Source: JAXLYX01 sp046351215
Lineage (GTDB): Bacteria > Myxococcota_A > Polyangia > Polyangiales > Houyiibacteriaceae
Length of the DNA stretch: 44,420 nucleotides
NCBI GenBank assembly: GCA_046351215.1
Contig: JAXLYX010000028.1
Span: forward strand, 1 to 44,420
Reading direction: 5' to 3'
A program made the translations under genes and the position numbers. The notes below the pieces were generated by a model that ran no database searches, was not told the DNA's origin, and saw nothing but the letters and a program-made list of their open reading frames with translations. Positions 33,701 to 40,470 of this stretch are shown here, piece after piece. Numbering within the stretch: position 1 is the first letter of the stretch; each line of letters opens with the position of its first letter.

Positions 33701-34043
33701 CGTAGGAGAGCGCGAGGCTCGGCGTGGCCGACGCATATCCCGCCGGGAGCGTGAGCGGCACGGCGTAGGACATGGAGCCCATGTTCCCGCTCATCGTCGC
33801 GTTCGCGCCGATACCCTCGACCGATCCCGGCCCGTCCGGAAGGCTGACGCGATCGTCGGAGACGCCCGATTGCGCGTGCGCGCCGGAAGCGACGCCGAGC
33901 GCGAGGAAGAGGGCGAAGAGGCCGAGGGATCTCGCGGCCGCCGAGAGGGAATCGCCCTCGGTGGTGGCGCCCCCGAGGCGCTTCGCGGGGAATGTTCGAG
34001 GGCTCTCGTGCGTCGGGATTCGGTGCGCCGATGCGTGCTTCAT
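27789..34043 (-). CDS. Exported SpvB/FG-GAP/RHS protein with papain-like C-terminal toxin domain (TcB-TcC-like)
   Basis: The 2084-residue product has a long n-region and signal peptide to about residue 58 (GLFALFLALGVASGAHAQ). An SpvB-type domain runs from about 60 to 370 (YAVPLTLPAGYASATPSLALSYDS, GMGWSIDAPSIER). Six FG-GAP motifs of the TcdB middle type follow (e.g. DLDGDSLPDVVD, DIDGDGFTDLVN, DVNGDNLLDPVY), then a long YD/RHS shell (GYDARGRTVYDAR, YRYDGTSRVTSIDG). The RHS core ends the shell with RWTRPDPLF, NPYGYA and DPTGL (about 1855-1896). The last 187 residues (1898-2084) are a different domain with NCTVCASAF (C1941, C1944), LHSIAV (H2026) and FHDAQ (D2041, Q2043). This Cys-His-Asp order matches papain-fold toxin (glutamine-deamidase-like) domains. 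The shell should enclose the toxin. Three lipoprotein genes follow. Confidence 0.92.
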   Translation of the reverse strand: MKHASAHRIPTHESPRTFPAKRLGGATTEGDSLSAAARSLGLFALFLALGVASGAHAQSGVSDDRVSLPDGPGSVEGIGANATMSGNMGSMSYAVPLTLPAGYASATPSLALSYDSGGGNGVVGMGWSIDAPSIERTTLRGYPRYVAADEFAADRSEQLVRVSTSGAGAVYRSRHEGGFVRRTWVDAGAAGYWKAETPDGSVHYFGARSDGTIVPEARLAGPSGETFRYHLVESVDLHGHRIRYDYALVDGMPYLAKIAYAFDAGGSVARYTVSLAYAARPDPISDAKPGFETRMTQRLVSVTIATAGETVRKYVLRYEALLVSGGLSRLVGVDTYGRSGGLYPASYTFGYSAALSADCGPSGCPRPYLVSMGTMGGAGGIRNGAAAIVDLDGDSLPDVVDTSLAGPHRIYRNRLVSEGHAHFEATPVLSATGTHSGFDASTAGVQEIDIDGDGFTDLVNLVARAALCNEGTGDWSTTGCSVGSALDLTLEADPTSPTDNDPKGTRFFDVDGDRRIDILRTDATDSTVVRRNTAAGFQSMTVEPIGMVFDGDRLFLADVNGDNLLDPVYVGNSGAVSRRLNLGHGRWSDWKAIPGPTLSLDEANAAQLEDLDGDGLDDLVIVLFDRVRYALNRYGERFDPLVTIEAAGVDGGVPARSATTTVLFADMNATGSVDVVWVQSSGEVLYLELFPAPPNLLSRIDNGLGAVQEITYGTAVAARAGDSTPWSYPLTTPTNVVVRIDAYTTTTGAAGGVGLHDVTSYRYRDGYYDGREKLLRGFARIEAASAGDPAFDSQEPGRVISTYDVGFTDVYRAGKVLSVRRTSGTGPGERVLSEVRTTYGDCSLAEVPADGLAWPVRYVCELEATTVLEEGAASSEWVTTRRQSTYDGYGQVTLVAELGIVSLGAPESPQACGVCAADGSGEGGACGPGCLGDERYTQTAFLSPGAATGGRWILGRPQTVRTYGVEGGPATETRIHYDGQPFVGLPLGQLVKGDVSRVTMLEDAASQVVIETERSSYDAHGNVLVSLDPEGSPSDATAHRRSYAYDALGLRIVRTDVHVATPEGEPYRLRREYAYDAALDLVSEATSWMVVKGDAAVSARNATSYRYDEFSRRIAKLEPGDTDGSPTSTYTWELGSPTSRIVATVRSKGGQAPDVAYVICVDGLGREFQRRTRIAGESYRVTDHAVLNRRGVPIRLYEEHVATGSACDPTPPVGVSAESIRYDALGREVERTRPDGSVVRTERSPLVEARYDEEDTNVGGEHANTPTVQRADGLGRIVSVERRLADGTAAATRAAYDSLGRLVAVRGAGGEVKRSAYDLLGRLVRIDDPVTGTTTFERDAAGNVVRSVDGRGIATIRSFDGANRPIAERVESEPEASAVKVRYDFGGACDARNCTNAAGRVVETTYPVGELVTSRLGGGAVGRDQRGYDARGRTVYDARAVAGTLFVTRHAFDAIGRRTETVHPDGRVVAYRYDGTSRVTSIDGVVDSMEFDARGLATRIHHANGAEDTFAYDANRRETRRATLAASGTPLQDLAFERDRVGNLLRATDAAPTAPGFARRDATFRHDALYRVVEADFAAEDGTVETNLLSYDAGDDVIGSRSSRGASSPFELGELRYDAARPHTLVSAAGVDYAYDAAGYLVRRGDLELEWDAFGRLVRGSRGDDVVAEFAYGAGMSRLASVEGEGITLYVTPDFEVRDGIAVSYVRLAGHRVARSESAILAPELLGDLAPQGSPDGAIDVADAWMAHAARTGIVPASSTPSADPSVTLRGAARRLLAEAGDGSVALHTDHLGNLVAATDASGAERGFRRFAVPNGENRSRGFVDVYGSFGQEEFPSLGLVRFEHRWLDVATRRWTRPDPLFQYVGAISAEHLGDLTNPYGYAAQSFVSLVDPTGLLSKAPLPRSQAGKTKERVTSLRDSIMRRALGSTNGGWRDAAARNCTVCASAFVKGTTSTEIARRTEHEDGVVRRYEREGFFHELDWNAEETPHADLEHAIARMEAVAREQGFETFILTFRRAGGGPEDLHSIAVRVHETGIAFHDAQNEAVDIATRRDGETIKAPDTHNIHGLEGSIELFVQPAERGR

Positions 34044-34048
34044 GGCGA

Positions 34049-34064
34049 CGTGCAGTCATGCACG
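34049..34064. repeat. Inverted repeat just before the RHS start codon
   Basis: CGTGCA-GTCA-TGCACG, a perfect 6-bp dyad, ends five bases before the ATG at 34043, in the place of a ribosome binding site. It could fold in the mRNA and hide the start, or bind a repressor. No Shine-Dalgarno sequence is visible otherwise. Confidence 0.45.
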
Positions 34065-34168
34065 GCGCGTTGGCTCGCGGTATCGAACGGATGCCCTACA
34101 CCATTTCGCTTAGGCGCGTTCGGCTATGCGCAACGACTTGCGCGATCGGCTTGCACGGGAAGGCCCGC

Positions 34169-35074
34169 TCAGGCCGCAGGGCTCGCCGCGAGCTCCTTCG
34201 CGAGAAGGGCTTCCTTCTCGTCCCAGAGCTCCACGAGCCAGCGCTGGAAGCGCTCGCGGTAGGCGGCGTCGTTCTCGTAGTCGCCGCCGAGGAGCTCGCT
34301 CGGGATCGGGCGCTCGCGGACGAGCACGCGTACGACGCGCAGCCTTCCCGAGAGGAGGTCGGCGAAGGTCGGGCGACCCTCGGGGTAGACGATCGTCACG
34401 TCGACGATCGCCTGCAGGACGTCGCCCATCGCGTTGATCACGAACGCGACGCCGCCGGCCTTCGGGCGCAGGAGGCGTGCGTACGGCGACTTCTGGCCGT
34501 CGCGCTTCGCCTCGGTGAAGCGGGTGCCCTCGACGAAGTTCATCACCGAGACGGGAACGTGGCGGAACTTCTCGCAGGCCGCGCGCGTGGTCTCGAGGTC
34601 CTTGCCGCGGAGCTCGGGATGCCGCTCGAGGAGCTCCTTCGAGTGGCGCTTCATGAAGGGGAAGTCGAGCGCCCACCACGCGAGCCCGAGGAGGGGCACC
34701 CAGATCAGCTCCTGCTTCAGGAAGAACTTCAGGAAGGGGATCCGCTTGTTGAACGTGTGCTGGAGGACGGGGATGTCGACCCAGCTCTGGTGGTTCGAGA
34801 GCACGAGGTACCAGCCCTCGTAGCGGAGACCTTCGAGGCCCTCCACCTGCCAGTCGATGCGCGTGAGGAAGGCGAGCGTGAGCCCGTTGACCGTGATCCA
34901 GCTCTCGGCGACGACGATGAGCAGGCGCGAGAGGGCCGTGCGGGCCGCGTGCAGGGGCAGGAGGAACTTGAGCAGCGCGAGCGCGAAGAGCGGCACGCAA
35001 TGCACGACGGTGTTGGTCGCGAGCAGGAGGAAGCCGAGCGGGATGCGGACGGAACCGGGGAGGAAATGGAGCAT
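34169..35074 (-). CDS. 1-acyl-glycerol-3-phosphate acyltransferase-family protein (PlsC/YihG-like)
   Basis: The 301-residue product has the PlsC signatures. The acyltransferase box HX4D is H95-D100 in SNHQSWVDIP, and the acceptor box is FVEGTRFT (180-187). Hydrophobic N-terminal segments (IPLGFLLLATNTVVHCVPLFALALLKFLLPL) precede them. Such enzymes transfer acyl groups to lysophosphatidate or related lipids at the inner membrane. The long spacing and extra C-terminal part (YEGRPTF, VRVLVRERPIP) resemble the YihG-type subgroup. ATG 35074 is chosen for GAGGA just upstream. It is on the same strand as the RHS operon, 125 bases upstream, but a separate promoter for the operon seems likely. Confidence 0.9.
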   Translation of the reverse strand: MLHFLPGSVRIPLGFLLLATNTVVHCVPLFALALLKFLLPLHAARTALSRLLIVVAESWITVNGLTLAFLTRIDWQVEGLEGLRYEGWYLVLSNHQSWVDIPVLQHTFNKRIPFLKFFLKQELIWVPLLGLAWWALDFPFMKRHSKELLERHPELRGKDLETTRAACEKFRHVPVSVMNFVEGTRFTEAKRDGQKSPYARLLRPKAGGVAFVINAMGDVLQAIVDVTIVYPEGRPTFADLLSGRLRVVRVLVRERPIPSELLGGDYENDAAYRERFQRWLVELWDEKEALLAKELAASPAA

Positions 35075-35123
35075 GAGATCCTCGGTCGTTCGGCGGCGGC
35101 GGGCCGCGGTCGAGCACGGCCGG

Positions 35124-35191
35124 CGTCTCCCGGGCCCTAGGCGCACCGGTGCGACCGGGAACAGACCTACGCCCGCGTCCCGGGAGAGACG
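35124..35191. promoter_or_regulatory. Nested palindromes between two minus-strand genes
   Basis: CGTCTCCCGGG (35124-35134) is mirrored by CCCGGGAGAGACG (35179-35191). Between them lies a perfect 12-bp palindrome, CGCACCGGTGCG (35142-35153). The site is 3' of the SBBP lipoprotein gene and 5' of the acyltransferase gene. It could be a terminator, an operator, or both. Confidence 0.4.
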
Positions 35192-35227
35192 AGGCCCTGG
35201 GTCATCGATTTGTCCGCTGGGACCCCC

Positions 35228-36868
35228 TCAGGGCGCGAAGGCCCGCACGAAGAAATCGCTCGGGCCGACCGCGGCGTGGCCGTCGAGCGTGCCGCTCGTG
35301 GTGCCCGCGACCACCACGCGCCCTCGGGGGTCGTAGGCGACGTCGACGCCGACGTCGTCGCCGGACGAGGCGATCGCGCGGACGTTCGTCACGACGAGGG
35401 TGGCATCGAGCCTCGCGAGGAAGCCGTCGTGGAGGCCGCCTCCGTAGGTCAGCGTCGGGAAGGTGCCGTTCGTGGGACCGACCACGTACGTGACGCCCGC
35501 GGGCGTGGCGGCGATCGCCATCGCGGTGTCCGTGCCGGAGGTGCCGAATTGCCGGACACCGGTCGGCAGGCCGTCCGCGTCGTAGGCCACGACGACGGCG
35601 TCGGTGCCGCCCGCGCTCGTCTGCATGGGATAGGTGCCGTCGGTCCGGACGAGGAGGTAGGAGCCGCCGTTCGCGTCGGTCGCGACGTCGACTCCGTACT
35701 CGATGGCGGAGGTCCCGTTCTGATCCGTGAAGAGCACGTTCCCGTCCGCGTCGTAGCCACGGAGGAAGGCGTCGTAGCTGCCCGCCCCCGTCTTTCCCGG
35801 GAGCGCGCCGTTGACGTAGCCGCTGACCACCACGGTGCCCGTGGACGTGAGGGCGACCGCGGTCGCCGCGTCGTACGCCGAGGTGCCGAACTGACGCGTC
35901 CACACGAGCGTGCCCGTGGCGTCGTACTTCTGCACGAAGGCGTCGGCGTTCCCGAGCGCGGTCTGATCCCCGAGCGCGCCGTACACGATGCCGCAGACGT
36001 AGAGGTTGCCCGACGCGTCGACGACGGCGCCGCCCGAGACGTCCTGCGCCGCGGTGCCGAACTGGAACGTGCTCGTGGGCGAGAGGCCCGAGGCATAGGT
36101 CCGCAGCACGAGGTCGAAGCTTCCCAAGGTGGCCTGGCCGAGGAGCCCGTTCGAGGTTCCGAGGACGAAGAGCCGACCGTCGCTCGCGTACGCGCCGCCG
36201 CTCGGCGTGTCGTAGGCCGGGCTGCCGAGCTGATCCGTGGAGCCCGCATGTCCCTGCGAATCGACCTCGACGACGGCGATGTCGAAGCCGCCCGCGTTCG
36301 TCGCGCCCGTGAGGGCCCCGTTGGTGTCGCCCACGACGAAAACGCGGCCCGAAGGGTCGAAGACGAGAGCCCGCGCGTTGTCCGTGGCCGAGGTCCCGAA
36401 CACGCTCGTCCATTCGGTGGGCTCGCACTGACGATCGCGCGTCGCGCTCGGCTCCACGCTCTCGATCGAGCTCGAATCGCAGGCGGTCCAGGCCGCGCAC
36501 GACGCGGCGTTCGAGGTCGTGGAGTACGTGCCCGAAGCGCACGCGGCGCACGCACGGTCGTTCGCGGCCGAAGCCTCCGCGGCGACGAAGCTTCCCGGCG
36601 CGCACACGGTGACGGGCGCGCAGGTGTCCTGGTTGGGCGTCGCGGCGTACGTCCCGCCGGCGCAGGCGGCGCAGACGCGATCCTCCGTCGCCGTCCCCGC
36701 CGTGGCGACGTAGCTGCCCGGACCGCACTCCGTCCACGGAGTGCACGCGGAGCCACCCCCGGAGGCGGGTCCGTAGGTCCCGTCCGGACACGGCCCGCTC
36801 CCGTCGGCACAGCCGAGCGCGAGGAAGGAGAGGAGCGAGAACGAGAGCCAAGAGCGTGCGACGGGCAT
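35228..36868 (-). CDS. SBBP beta-propeller lipoprotein with Cys-rich head
   Basis: The 546-residue product begins MPVARSWLSFSLLSFLALGC, a lipoprotein signal. Three or four GCC2/ephrin-receptor-like Cys motifs follow at about 25-140 (CPDGTYGPASG, WTECGPGSYVATAG, DRVCAACAGGTYAAT). Then come seven or so SBBP-type propeller repeats (EWTSVFGTSATDNARALVFD, GSYDAFLRGYDADGNVLFTD, RQFGTSGTDTAMAIAATPAG). Each repeat pairs a GTS..D phrase with a strand such as VVVSGYVNGAL. Proteins of this type are exported and are probably involved in surface binding. It ends 153 bases before the acyltransferase start on the same strand. Confidence 0.88.
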   Translation of the reverse strand: MPVARSWLSFSLLSFLALGCADGSGPCPDGTYGPASGGGSACTPWTECGPGSYVATAGTATEDRVCAACAGGTYAATPNQDTCAPVTVCAPGSFVAAEASAANDRACAACASGTYSTTSNAASCAAWTACDSSSIESVEPSATRDRQCEPTEWTSVFGTSATDNARALVFDPSGRVFVVGDTNGALTGATNAGGFDIAVVEVDSQGHAGSTDQLGSPAYDTPSGGAYASDGRLFVLGTSNGLLGQATLGSFDLVLRTYASGLSPTSTFQFGTAAQDVSGGAVVDASGNLYVCGIVYGALGDQTALGNADAFVQKYDATGTLVWTRQFGTSAYDAATAVALTSTGTVVVSGYVNGALPGKTGAGSYDAFLRGYDADGNVLFTDQNGTSAIEYGVDVATDANGGSYLLVRTDGTYPMQTSAGGTDAVVVAYDADGLPTGVRQFGTSGTDTAMAIAATPAGVTYVVGPTNGTFPTLTYGGGLHDGFLARLDATLVVTNVRAIASSGDDVGVDVAYDPRGRVVVAGTTSGTLDGHAAVGPSDFFVRAFAP

Positions 36869-36984
36869 CGGAGGTGGCGGAGGATAGCTCGGACGGCATC
36901 CGTGGCGATGCGTCGCCATCCACTCCATCGATTGCGCCCTTCCGTCGGCGGGCGATACCTTCTCCTCGGTTCCCGGGAGACGCC

Positions 36985-37530
36985 ATGCCGAGTCGACACG
37001 AGCCCGTCGGTCTTCGAACGAGGGAAGCGAGACGTTCCGGCGGGCGTTCGCCGCTCGTCGGCGTTCTGGTCTTCGCACTCTGCGCGTTCGCGGGGATGCT
37101 CCGCTCGAGCGCCCAGCCGCCCCCCCAGGCCGCCCCTCCCCGCTTTCCCACCCGCGAAGAGACGCGCGAGACGCAGGCCCAGTACCGTCGTGACGGAGGC
37201 ACCGAATCGCTCGTGCCCACGGCGGTGCGCTGTCCGGGCGGCACCGTGCAGCCTCCCGTCGAATGCCTGAGCGCGAGGGTCGCCGCGGCGCGCCTCCGGA
37301 CGCGCGAGATCCTTCAGGAGAGCGACCGCCCCAATGACGCGCCGCCCGAGGCCTGCCCCGCGCTCACGTACGTGCAGGGCTCGCCGCGCGGTCCCCTTCC
37401 CAACTCGGGCTTCACGACGGTAGGCGTCTTCTCGGCGAAGGCGACCACGCGCGCGCGACGGCACGAGCCTGCGACCTGCTGCTACGTCTCGCGCGCCGAT
37501 TGTCCCTGGCAGCCACGGCCGAACGAGTGA
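36985..37530 (+). CDS. Exported or membrane-anchored hypothetical protein
   Basis: The 181-residue product has a basic n-region (RTREARRSGGRSP), one hydrophobic segment (LVGVLVFALCAFAGML, about 27-42) and a Pro-rich stretch (AQPPPQAAPP). A small Cys-containing domain follows (VRCPGGTVQPPVECLSARV, EACPALTYVQGSPRG, ATCCYVSRADCPW). The even number of cysteines after the hydrophobic segment suits disulfides outside the cytosol. GGGAGA before ATG 36985 supports the start. I recognise no named family. It is divergent from the SBBP lipoprotein. Confidence 0.7.
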   Translation: MPSRHEPVGLRTREARRSGGRSPLVGVLVFALCAFAGMLRSSAQPPPQAAPPRFPTREETRETQAQYRRDGGTESLVPTAVRCPGGTVQPPVECLSARVAAARLRTREILQESDRPNDAPPEACPALTYVQGSPRGPLPNSGFTTVGVFSAKATTRARRHEPATCCYVSRADCPWQPRPNE

Positions 37531-37583
37531 GAGTCTCTTCGCGGCCTCGGCCTTCCCCCTCCTCACGCGCAAGGGTTGACGTC

Positions 37584-38390
37584 ATGTCCCGTCGCATCCT
37601 GATCACCGGCGGCTCCTCCGGCCTCGGCCTCTCCCTCGCCCACGCGCTCGCCGCACGCGGCGACACCCTCGCCCTCCTCGCCCGCGACGCCAAGAAGCTC
37701 GAGGCGGCCGCAGAAGCCGTCCGTGCGAAGACGCCGGGGGCACGGGTCTTCACCGTCGCCTGCGACGTGCAGGACGTCCCGGCGCTCGAGACCGCGTTCT
37801 CGCGCGTGGTCGAGTCGATGGGCGGGCTCGACGTGCTCGTCAATTCCGCGGGCGTCCTCCGCGAGGGCTACTTCGAGTCGCTCGATCTCGCCACGCACCG
37901 CGAGGTGATGGACATCAACTACTTCGGCACGCTGCACGCGATCCGCGCAGCGCTCCCGCACCTCCGGCGCTCGGGCCGGGGCCGCATCGTGAACATCGCG
38001 TCCATTGCCGGCCTCTCGGGCGTGTTCGGCTACACGGCCTACTGCGCCTCGAAGCACGCGCTCGTCGGGCTCACGGAGTCGCTGCGCTTCGAGCTCGAGC
38101 CGCAGGGCCTCGTCGTCCAGCTCGTCTGCCCGGGCGAATTCGACTCGCCGATGGTCGACGCGCTCGACCGCTCGCGCACGCCGGAGAACCGCGCGCACGC
38201 GCACACGATCCCGAAGGTCGGCGTCGACGTGATCGTCGACACCGTCGTCGGCGGCCTCGAGGGCGAGGACTTCTTCCTCGTCCCCGGCACGCTCGCGAAG
38301 CTCTCGGTGTTCGCGCTCCAGCACTTCCCGCGCGTCGGCCGCTTCCTCGGGGACCTCCGCGTGCGGCGCGCCTACGTCGGGCCGCGCTGA
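37584..38390 (+). CDS. Short-chain dehydrogenase/reductase, lipid (3-ketodihydrosphingosine reductase)-like
   Basis: The 268-residue product is a classical SDR: nucleotide-binding GGSSGLG (9-15), NSAG (87-90), catalytic S140 (NIASIAG), Y153 and K157 (YTAYCASKH). LLARDAKKLEAAAEAVRA after the first Rossmann unit, and a hydrophobic C-terminal end (LVPGTLAKLSVFALQHFPRVGRFLGDL), resemble reductases of long-chain 3-keto lipids such as 3-ketodihydrosphingosine reductase. That assignment is tentative. The TetR-controlled membrane hydroxylase gene nearby would fit a lipid role. No serine palmitoyltransferase gene is in the window. Confidence 0.85.
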   Translation: MSRRILITGGSSGLGLSLAHALAARGDTLALLARDAKKLEAAAEAVRAKTPGARVFTVACDVQDVPALETAFSRVVESMGGLDVLVNSAGVLREGYFESLDLATHREVMDINYFGTLHAIRAALPHLRRSGRGRIVNIASIAGLSGVFGYTAYCASKHALVGLTESLRFELEPQGLVVQLVCPGEFDSPMVDALDRSRTPENRAHAHTIPKVGVDVIVDTVVGGLEGEDFFLVPGTLAKLSVFALQHFPRVGRFLGDLRVRRAYVGPR

Positions 38391-38423
38391 GTCGCTGCGG
38401 CCTCCACGCGCGCGCGAACGCGT

Positions 38424-39092
38424 TCAACCTGCGCCGAGCTCGTTGAACACCCACGACGTGAGCATCTTCGCGAGCCGCTGCGCGAGCGCATCGCTCATCG
38501 GATAGAGCTCGCTCGGGGCCTCGCCGCCCTGCTCCTCGGCGCTCGCAGCGCTCTGCGGCGCCGCGACGACGGTGTAGAGCACCGCACCCGAGAGCGCCGT
38601 CCGCAGCAGGGTCACCTGGCTGAGCGCGGAGTCGAGCTTGGCGTCGCCGATCGCGAACACGCGGTAGGGCTCGGGGATGAAGTTGCGATGCAGCCACGTG
38701 AGCCGAGGGGACGGGTTCACGCCCTCGGCGAGCAGCGTCTGGCCGTACGCGGGGACGTCCCGCAGGGCGAGGATGAATGCGTAGAGCTGCCGCTCGGCCT
38801 CCTCGCGGAGACTCGACGACGCGGGCAGCCGCGCGAGATGCTCGGAGTGGCAAGCATCGAAGCGCGTCATCAGGAGCCGCGCCGCCTGCTCCCAGAGCTG
38901 CTCCTTGGTGCCGAAGTGGTACATGACGAGCGAGTGCTTCACGCCGGCCGCGCGTGCGACGTCCTGCACCGCGACGCTGTCGAAGCCACGCGCGAAGAGC
39001 GTGATGGCGCTCTCGAGGATCCGCTCGCGCATCCGCTCGGCCCGTTCTGCCCGCGCAGGCCCTCGAGCGGGCTTCTCTTCTTGACGGCTCAT
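38424..39092 (-). CDS. TetR-family transcriptional repressor
   Basis: The 222-residue product has a TetR HTH at about 24-70 (RILESAITLFARGFDSVAVQDVARAAGVKHSLVMYHFGTKEQLW). A ligand-binding helical domain follows (LREEAERQLYAFILALRDVPAYGQ, LRTALSGAVLYTV). It diverges from the membrane-hydroxylase gene at 39147, and a 22-bp palindrome lies between them, so it probably represses both. A TAGAGT hexamer seven bases before its ATG suggests a leaderless message. Confidence 0.92.
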   Translation of the reverse strand: MSRQEEKPARGPARAERAERMRERILESAITLFARGFDSVAVQDVARAAGVKHSLVMYHFGTKEQLWEQAARLLMTRFDACHSEHLARLPASSSLREEAERQLYAFILALRDVPAYGQTLLAEGVNPSPRLTWLHRNFIPEPYRVFAIGDAKLDSALSQVTLLRTALSGAVLYTVVAAPQSAASAEEQGGEAPSELYPMSDALAQRLAKMLTSWVFNELGAG

Positions 39093-39099
39093 GGAACGG

Positions 39100-39105
39100 A
39101 CTCTA
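39100..39105 (-). promoter_or_regulatory. Candidate -10 element (TAGAGT) of the TetR gene
   Basis: The hexamer lies seven bases before the ATG at 39092 and directly beside the palindrome at 39108-39129. Repressor bound there would cover the promoter. Confidence 0.4.
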
Positions 39106-39107
39106 AC

Positions 39108-39129
39108 ACTGACTGTCTAAGTAGTCAGT
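39108..39129. promoter_or_regulatory. TetR operator candidate
   Basis: ACTGACT-N8-AGTCAGT is a perfect 7-bp dyad centred in the 54-base gap between the TetR gene and the divergent hydroxylase gene. The length and symmetry suit a TetR dimer site. It lies beside the TAGAGT hexamer and six bases before the hydroxylase Shine-Dalgarno sequence. Confidence 0.65.
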
Positions 39130-39146
39130 CAAAAGAGGAGACCGGG

Positions 39147-40460
39147 ATGCTCATCCGTGACACGCCGAGCCAGGGCTCGTTCCGCCAGACGCTGGCCGCT
39201 CTCTGGGACGGAGAAATCCCGGCGATCTCCGAGCGTTACCGCTGGGCCGGCTCCGCCTACGTCGTCTTCTTCGCCCTCGCCTTCTCGGTCGGCTTCCTCG
39301 GCCTGATGCACCACACGGCCTACCTCGGGCCCGGCCTGGGAGACGGTTTCAGCCTGCGCCCCTTCCTCCACCTCTGGCGGGAGGCGGGCACCGTGGGCCC
39401 CCTCCTGGGCTCGGAGCCGATTCCCGGAGCGGGACCGCTCTCGCTCGGCCAGCTCGGCCTCGTGCTGCTCGTCGTCGCGAACGTGATCGCGACCGCGGGC
39501 ATCATCCTCGGCGGCTACTTCGGATACGAGAAGGCCTTCGGCCGACGCTATCCGCTCGACGAGCTCGTGACCTTCACGCTGCTCACGATCCTCAACGCGA
39601 CCGCGATCTCCTTGATGCTCGGCGCGCTCGCGGGCCTCGCCACGCTCCTCGGCTTCGACTTCGTCGAGGCGTTCGGCGCCTTCGATCGCCTCCTCGCGTA
39701 CGCACGCACGCTCGCGGCACAGGTCCCGACACTCGTGCACCTGCCTCCGTTCGTCGCCTTCCTCCTCGTCTACAACGTCGGCGGCTTCTTCCACTACTGG
39801 GCGCATCGCCTCGGTCACGAGAGCCGCCTGCTCTGGCTGCTCTTCCACCGCCACCACCACATGAACTACGACCTGATCCAGCCGACGTCGCAGGCCGTGT
39901 TCTTCGCGTTCCCCTTGTTCGTCGTGCTCGCCGTCCCCTACGTGTTCGGCTTCTCGCTCGTCGCCAAGCTCTTCACCGACGACGCGCTCGCGGTCGCCTC
40001 GTACACGATCCTCTTCAAGCTCGTCGCGGCCTTCGCGACCACCTTCAGCCATCAGGGCGCGCTCTACGACTTCGCCCAATCGAGCCGATTCGTCCGCGCG
40101 CTCGGCGTGCTCGTCTCCGAAGGCCCCTACCACTACCTGCACCACTCCGCCGAGCCCGCCGAGCACTCGAAGCGCGGGAACATCGTCAACGTCGGCGGCG
40201 GCATGGGCTTCTTCTGGGATCGCGTCTTCGGCACCTTCCGCGAAGTCACGCCGCACCGTCCCGCCGTCGGCCTCGAAGGCTCGCCGCGGCTCCACCTGAA
40301 CCCACTGAGGCTCGCGCTCTCCGGCGTCGCGCAGATCCTCTACGAGCTCGTGAGCAACCGAGGCCTCCCGACCCGACTCCGCATCCTCGCGGCGGGCGCC
40401 GACTACCGGCCGCCGGTGACGCGCGACTATGCGGTGAAGGAGGGCGGGGCGGGGGGTTGA
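39147..40460 (+). CDS. Sterol desaturase / fatty acid hydroxylase superfamily membrane enzyme
   Basis: The 437-residue product is a multi-pass membrane protein with the three histidine clusters of the di-iron superfamily: H216/H220/H224 (HYWAHRLGHE), H234 and H236-238 (FHRHHHMNYD), and H329/H332/H333 (YHYLHHSAEPAEHS). H302 (FSHQG) may complete the set. Members hydroxylate or desaturate sterols, fatty acids, sphingoid bases or carotenoids, or cleave ether lipids. The substrate is not identifiable here. GAGGAG six bases before ATG 39147 fixes the start. Transcription is probably controlled by the divergent TetR protein. The SDR gene beyond TetR may be part of the same lipid pathway. Confidence 0.92.
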   Translation: MLIRDTPSQGSFRQTLAALWDGEIPAISERYRWAGSAYVVFFALAFSVGFLGLMHHTAYLGPGLGDGFSLRPFLHLWREAGTVGPLLGSEPIPGAGPLSLGQLGLVLLVVANVIATAGIILGGYFGYEKAFGRRYPLDELVTFTLLTILNATAISLMLGALAGLATLLGFDFVEAFGAFDRLLAYARTLAAQVPTLVHLPPFVAFLLVYNVGGFFHYWAHRLGHESRLLWLLFHRHHHMNYDLIQPTSQAVFFAFPLFVVLAVPYVFGFSLVAKLFTDDALAVASYTILFKLVAAFATTFSHQGALYDFAQSSRFVRALGVLVSEGPYHYLHHSAEPAEHSKRGNIVNVGGGMGFFWDRVFGTFREVTPHRPAVGLEGSPRLHLNPLRLALSGVAQILYELVSNRGLPTRLRILAAGADYRPPVTRDYAVKEGGAGG

Positions 40461-40470
40461 GGGAGGCGTG

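Noticed and set aside
27789..34043. RHS protein as a type VI secretion effector
   Set aside because: There is no PAAR or VgrG domain. A Sec signal peptide and the SpvB/FG-GAP modules point to the Tc-like branch, and no type VI gene is in the window.
21509..34262. Two plus-strand frames of 2120 and 2204 codons
   Set aside because: They mirror the giant lipoprotein and the RHS gene. The opposite strand has signal peptides and recognisable domains, whereas these frames have Arg/Val/Glu-rich low-complexity content and none.
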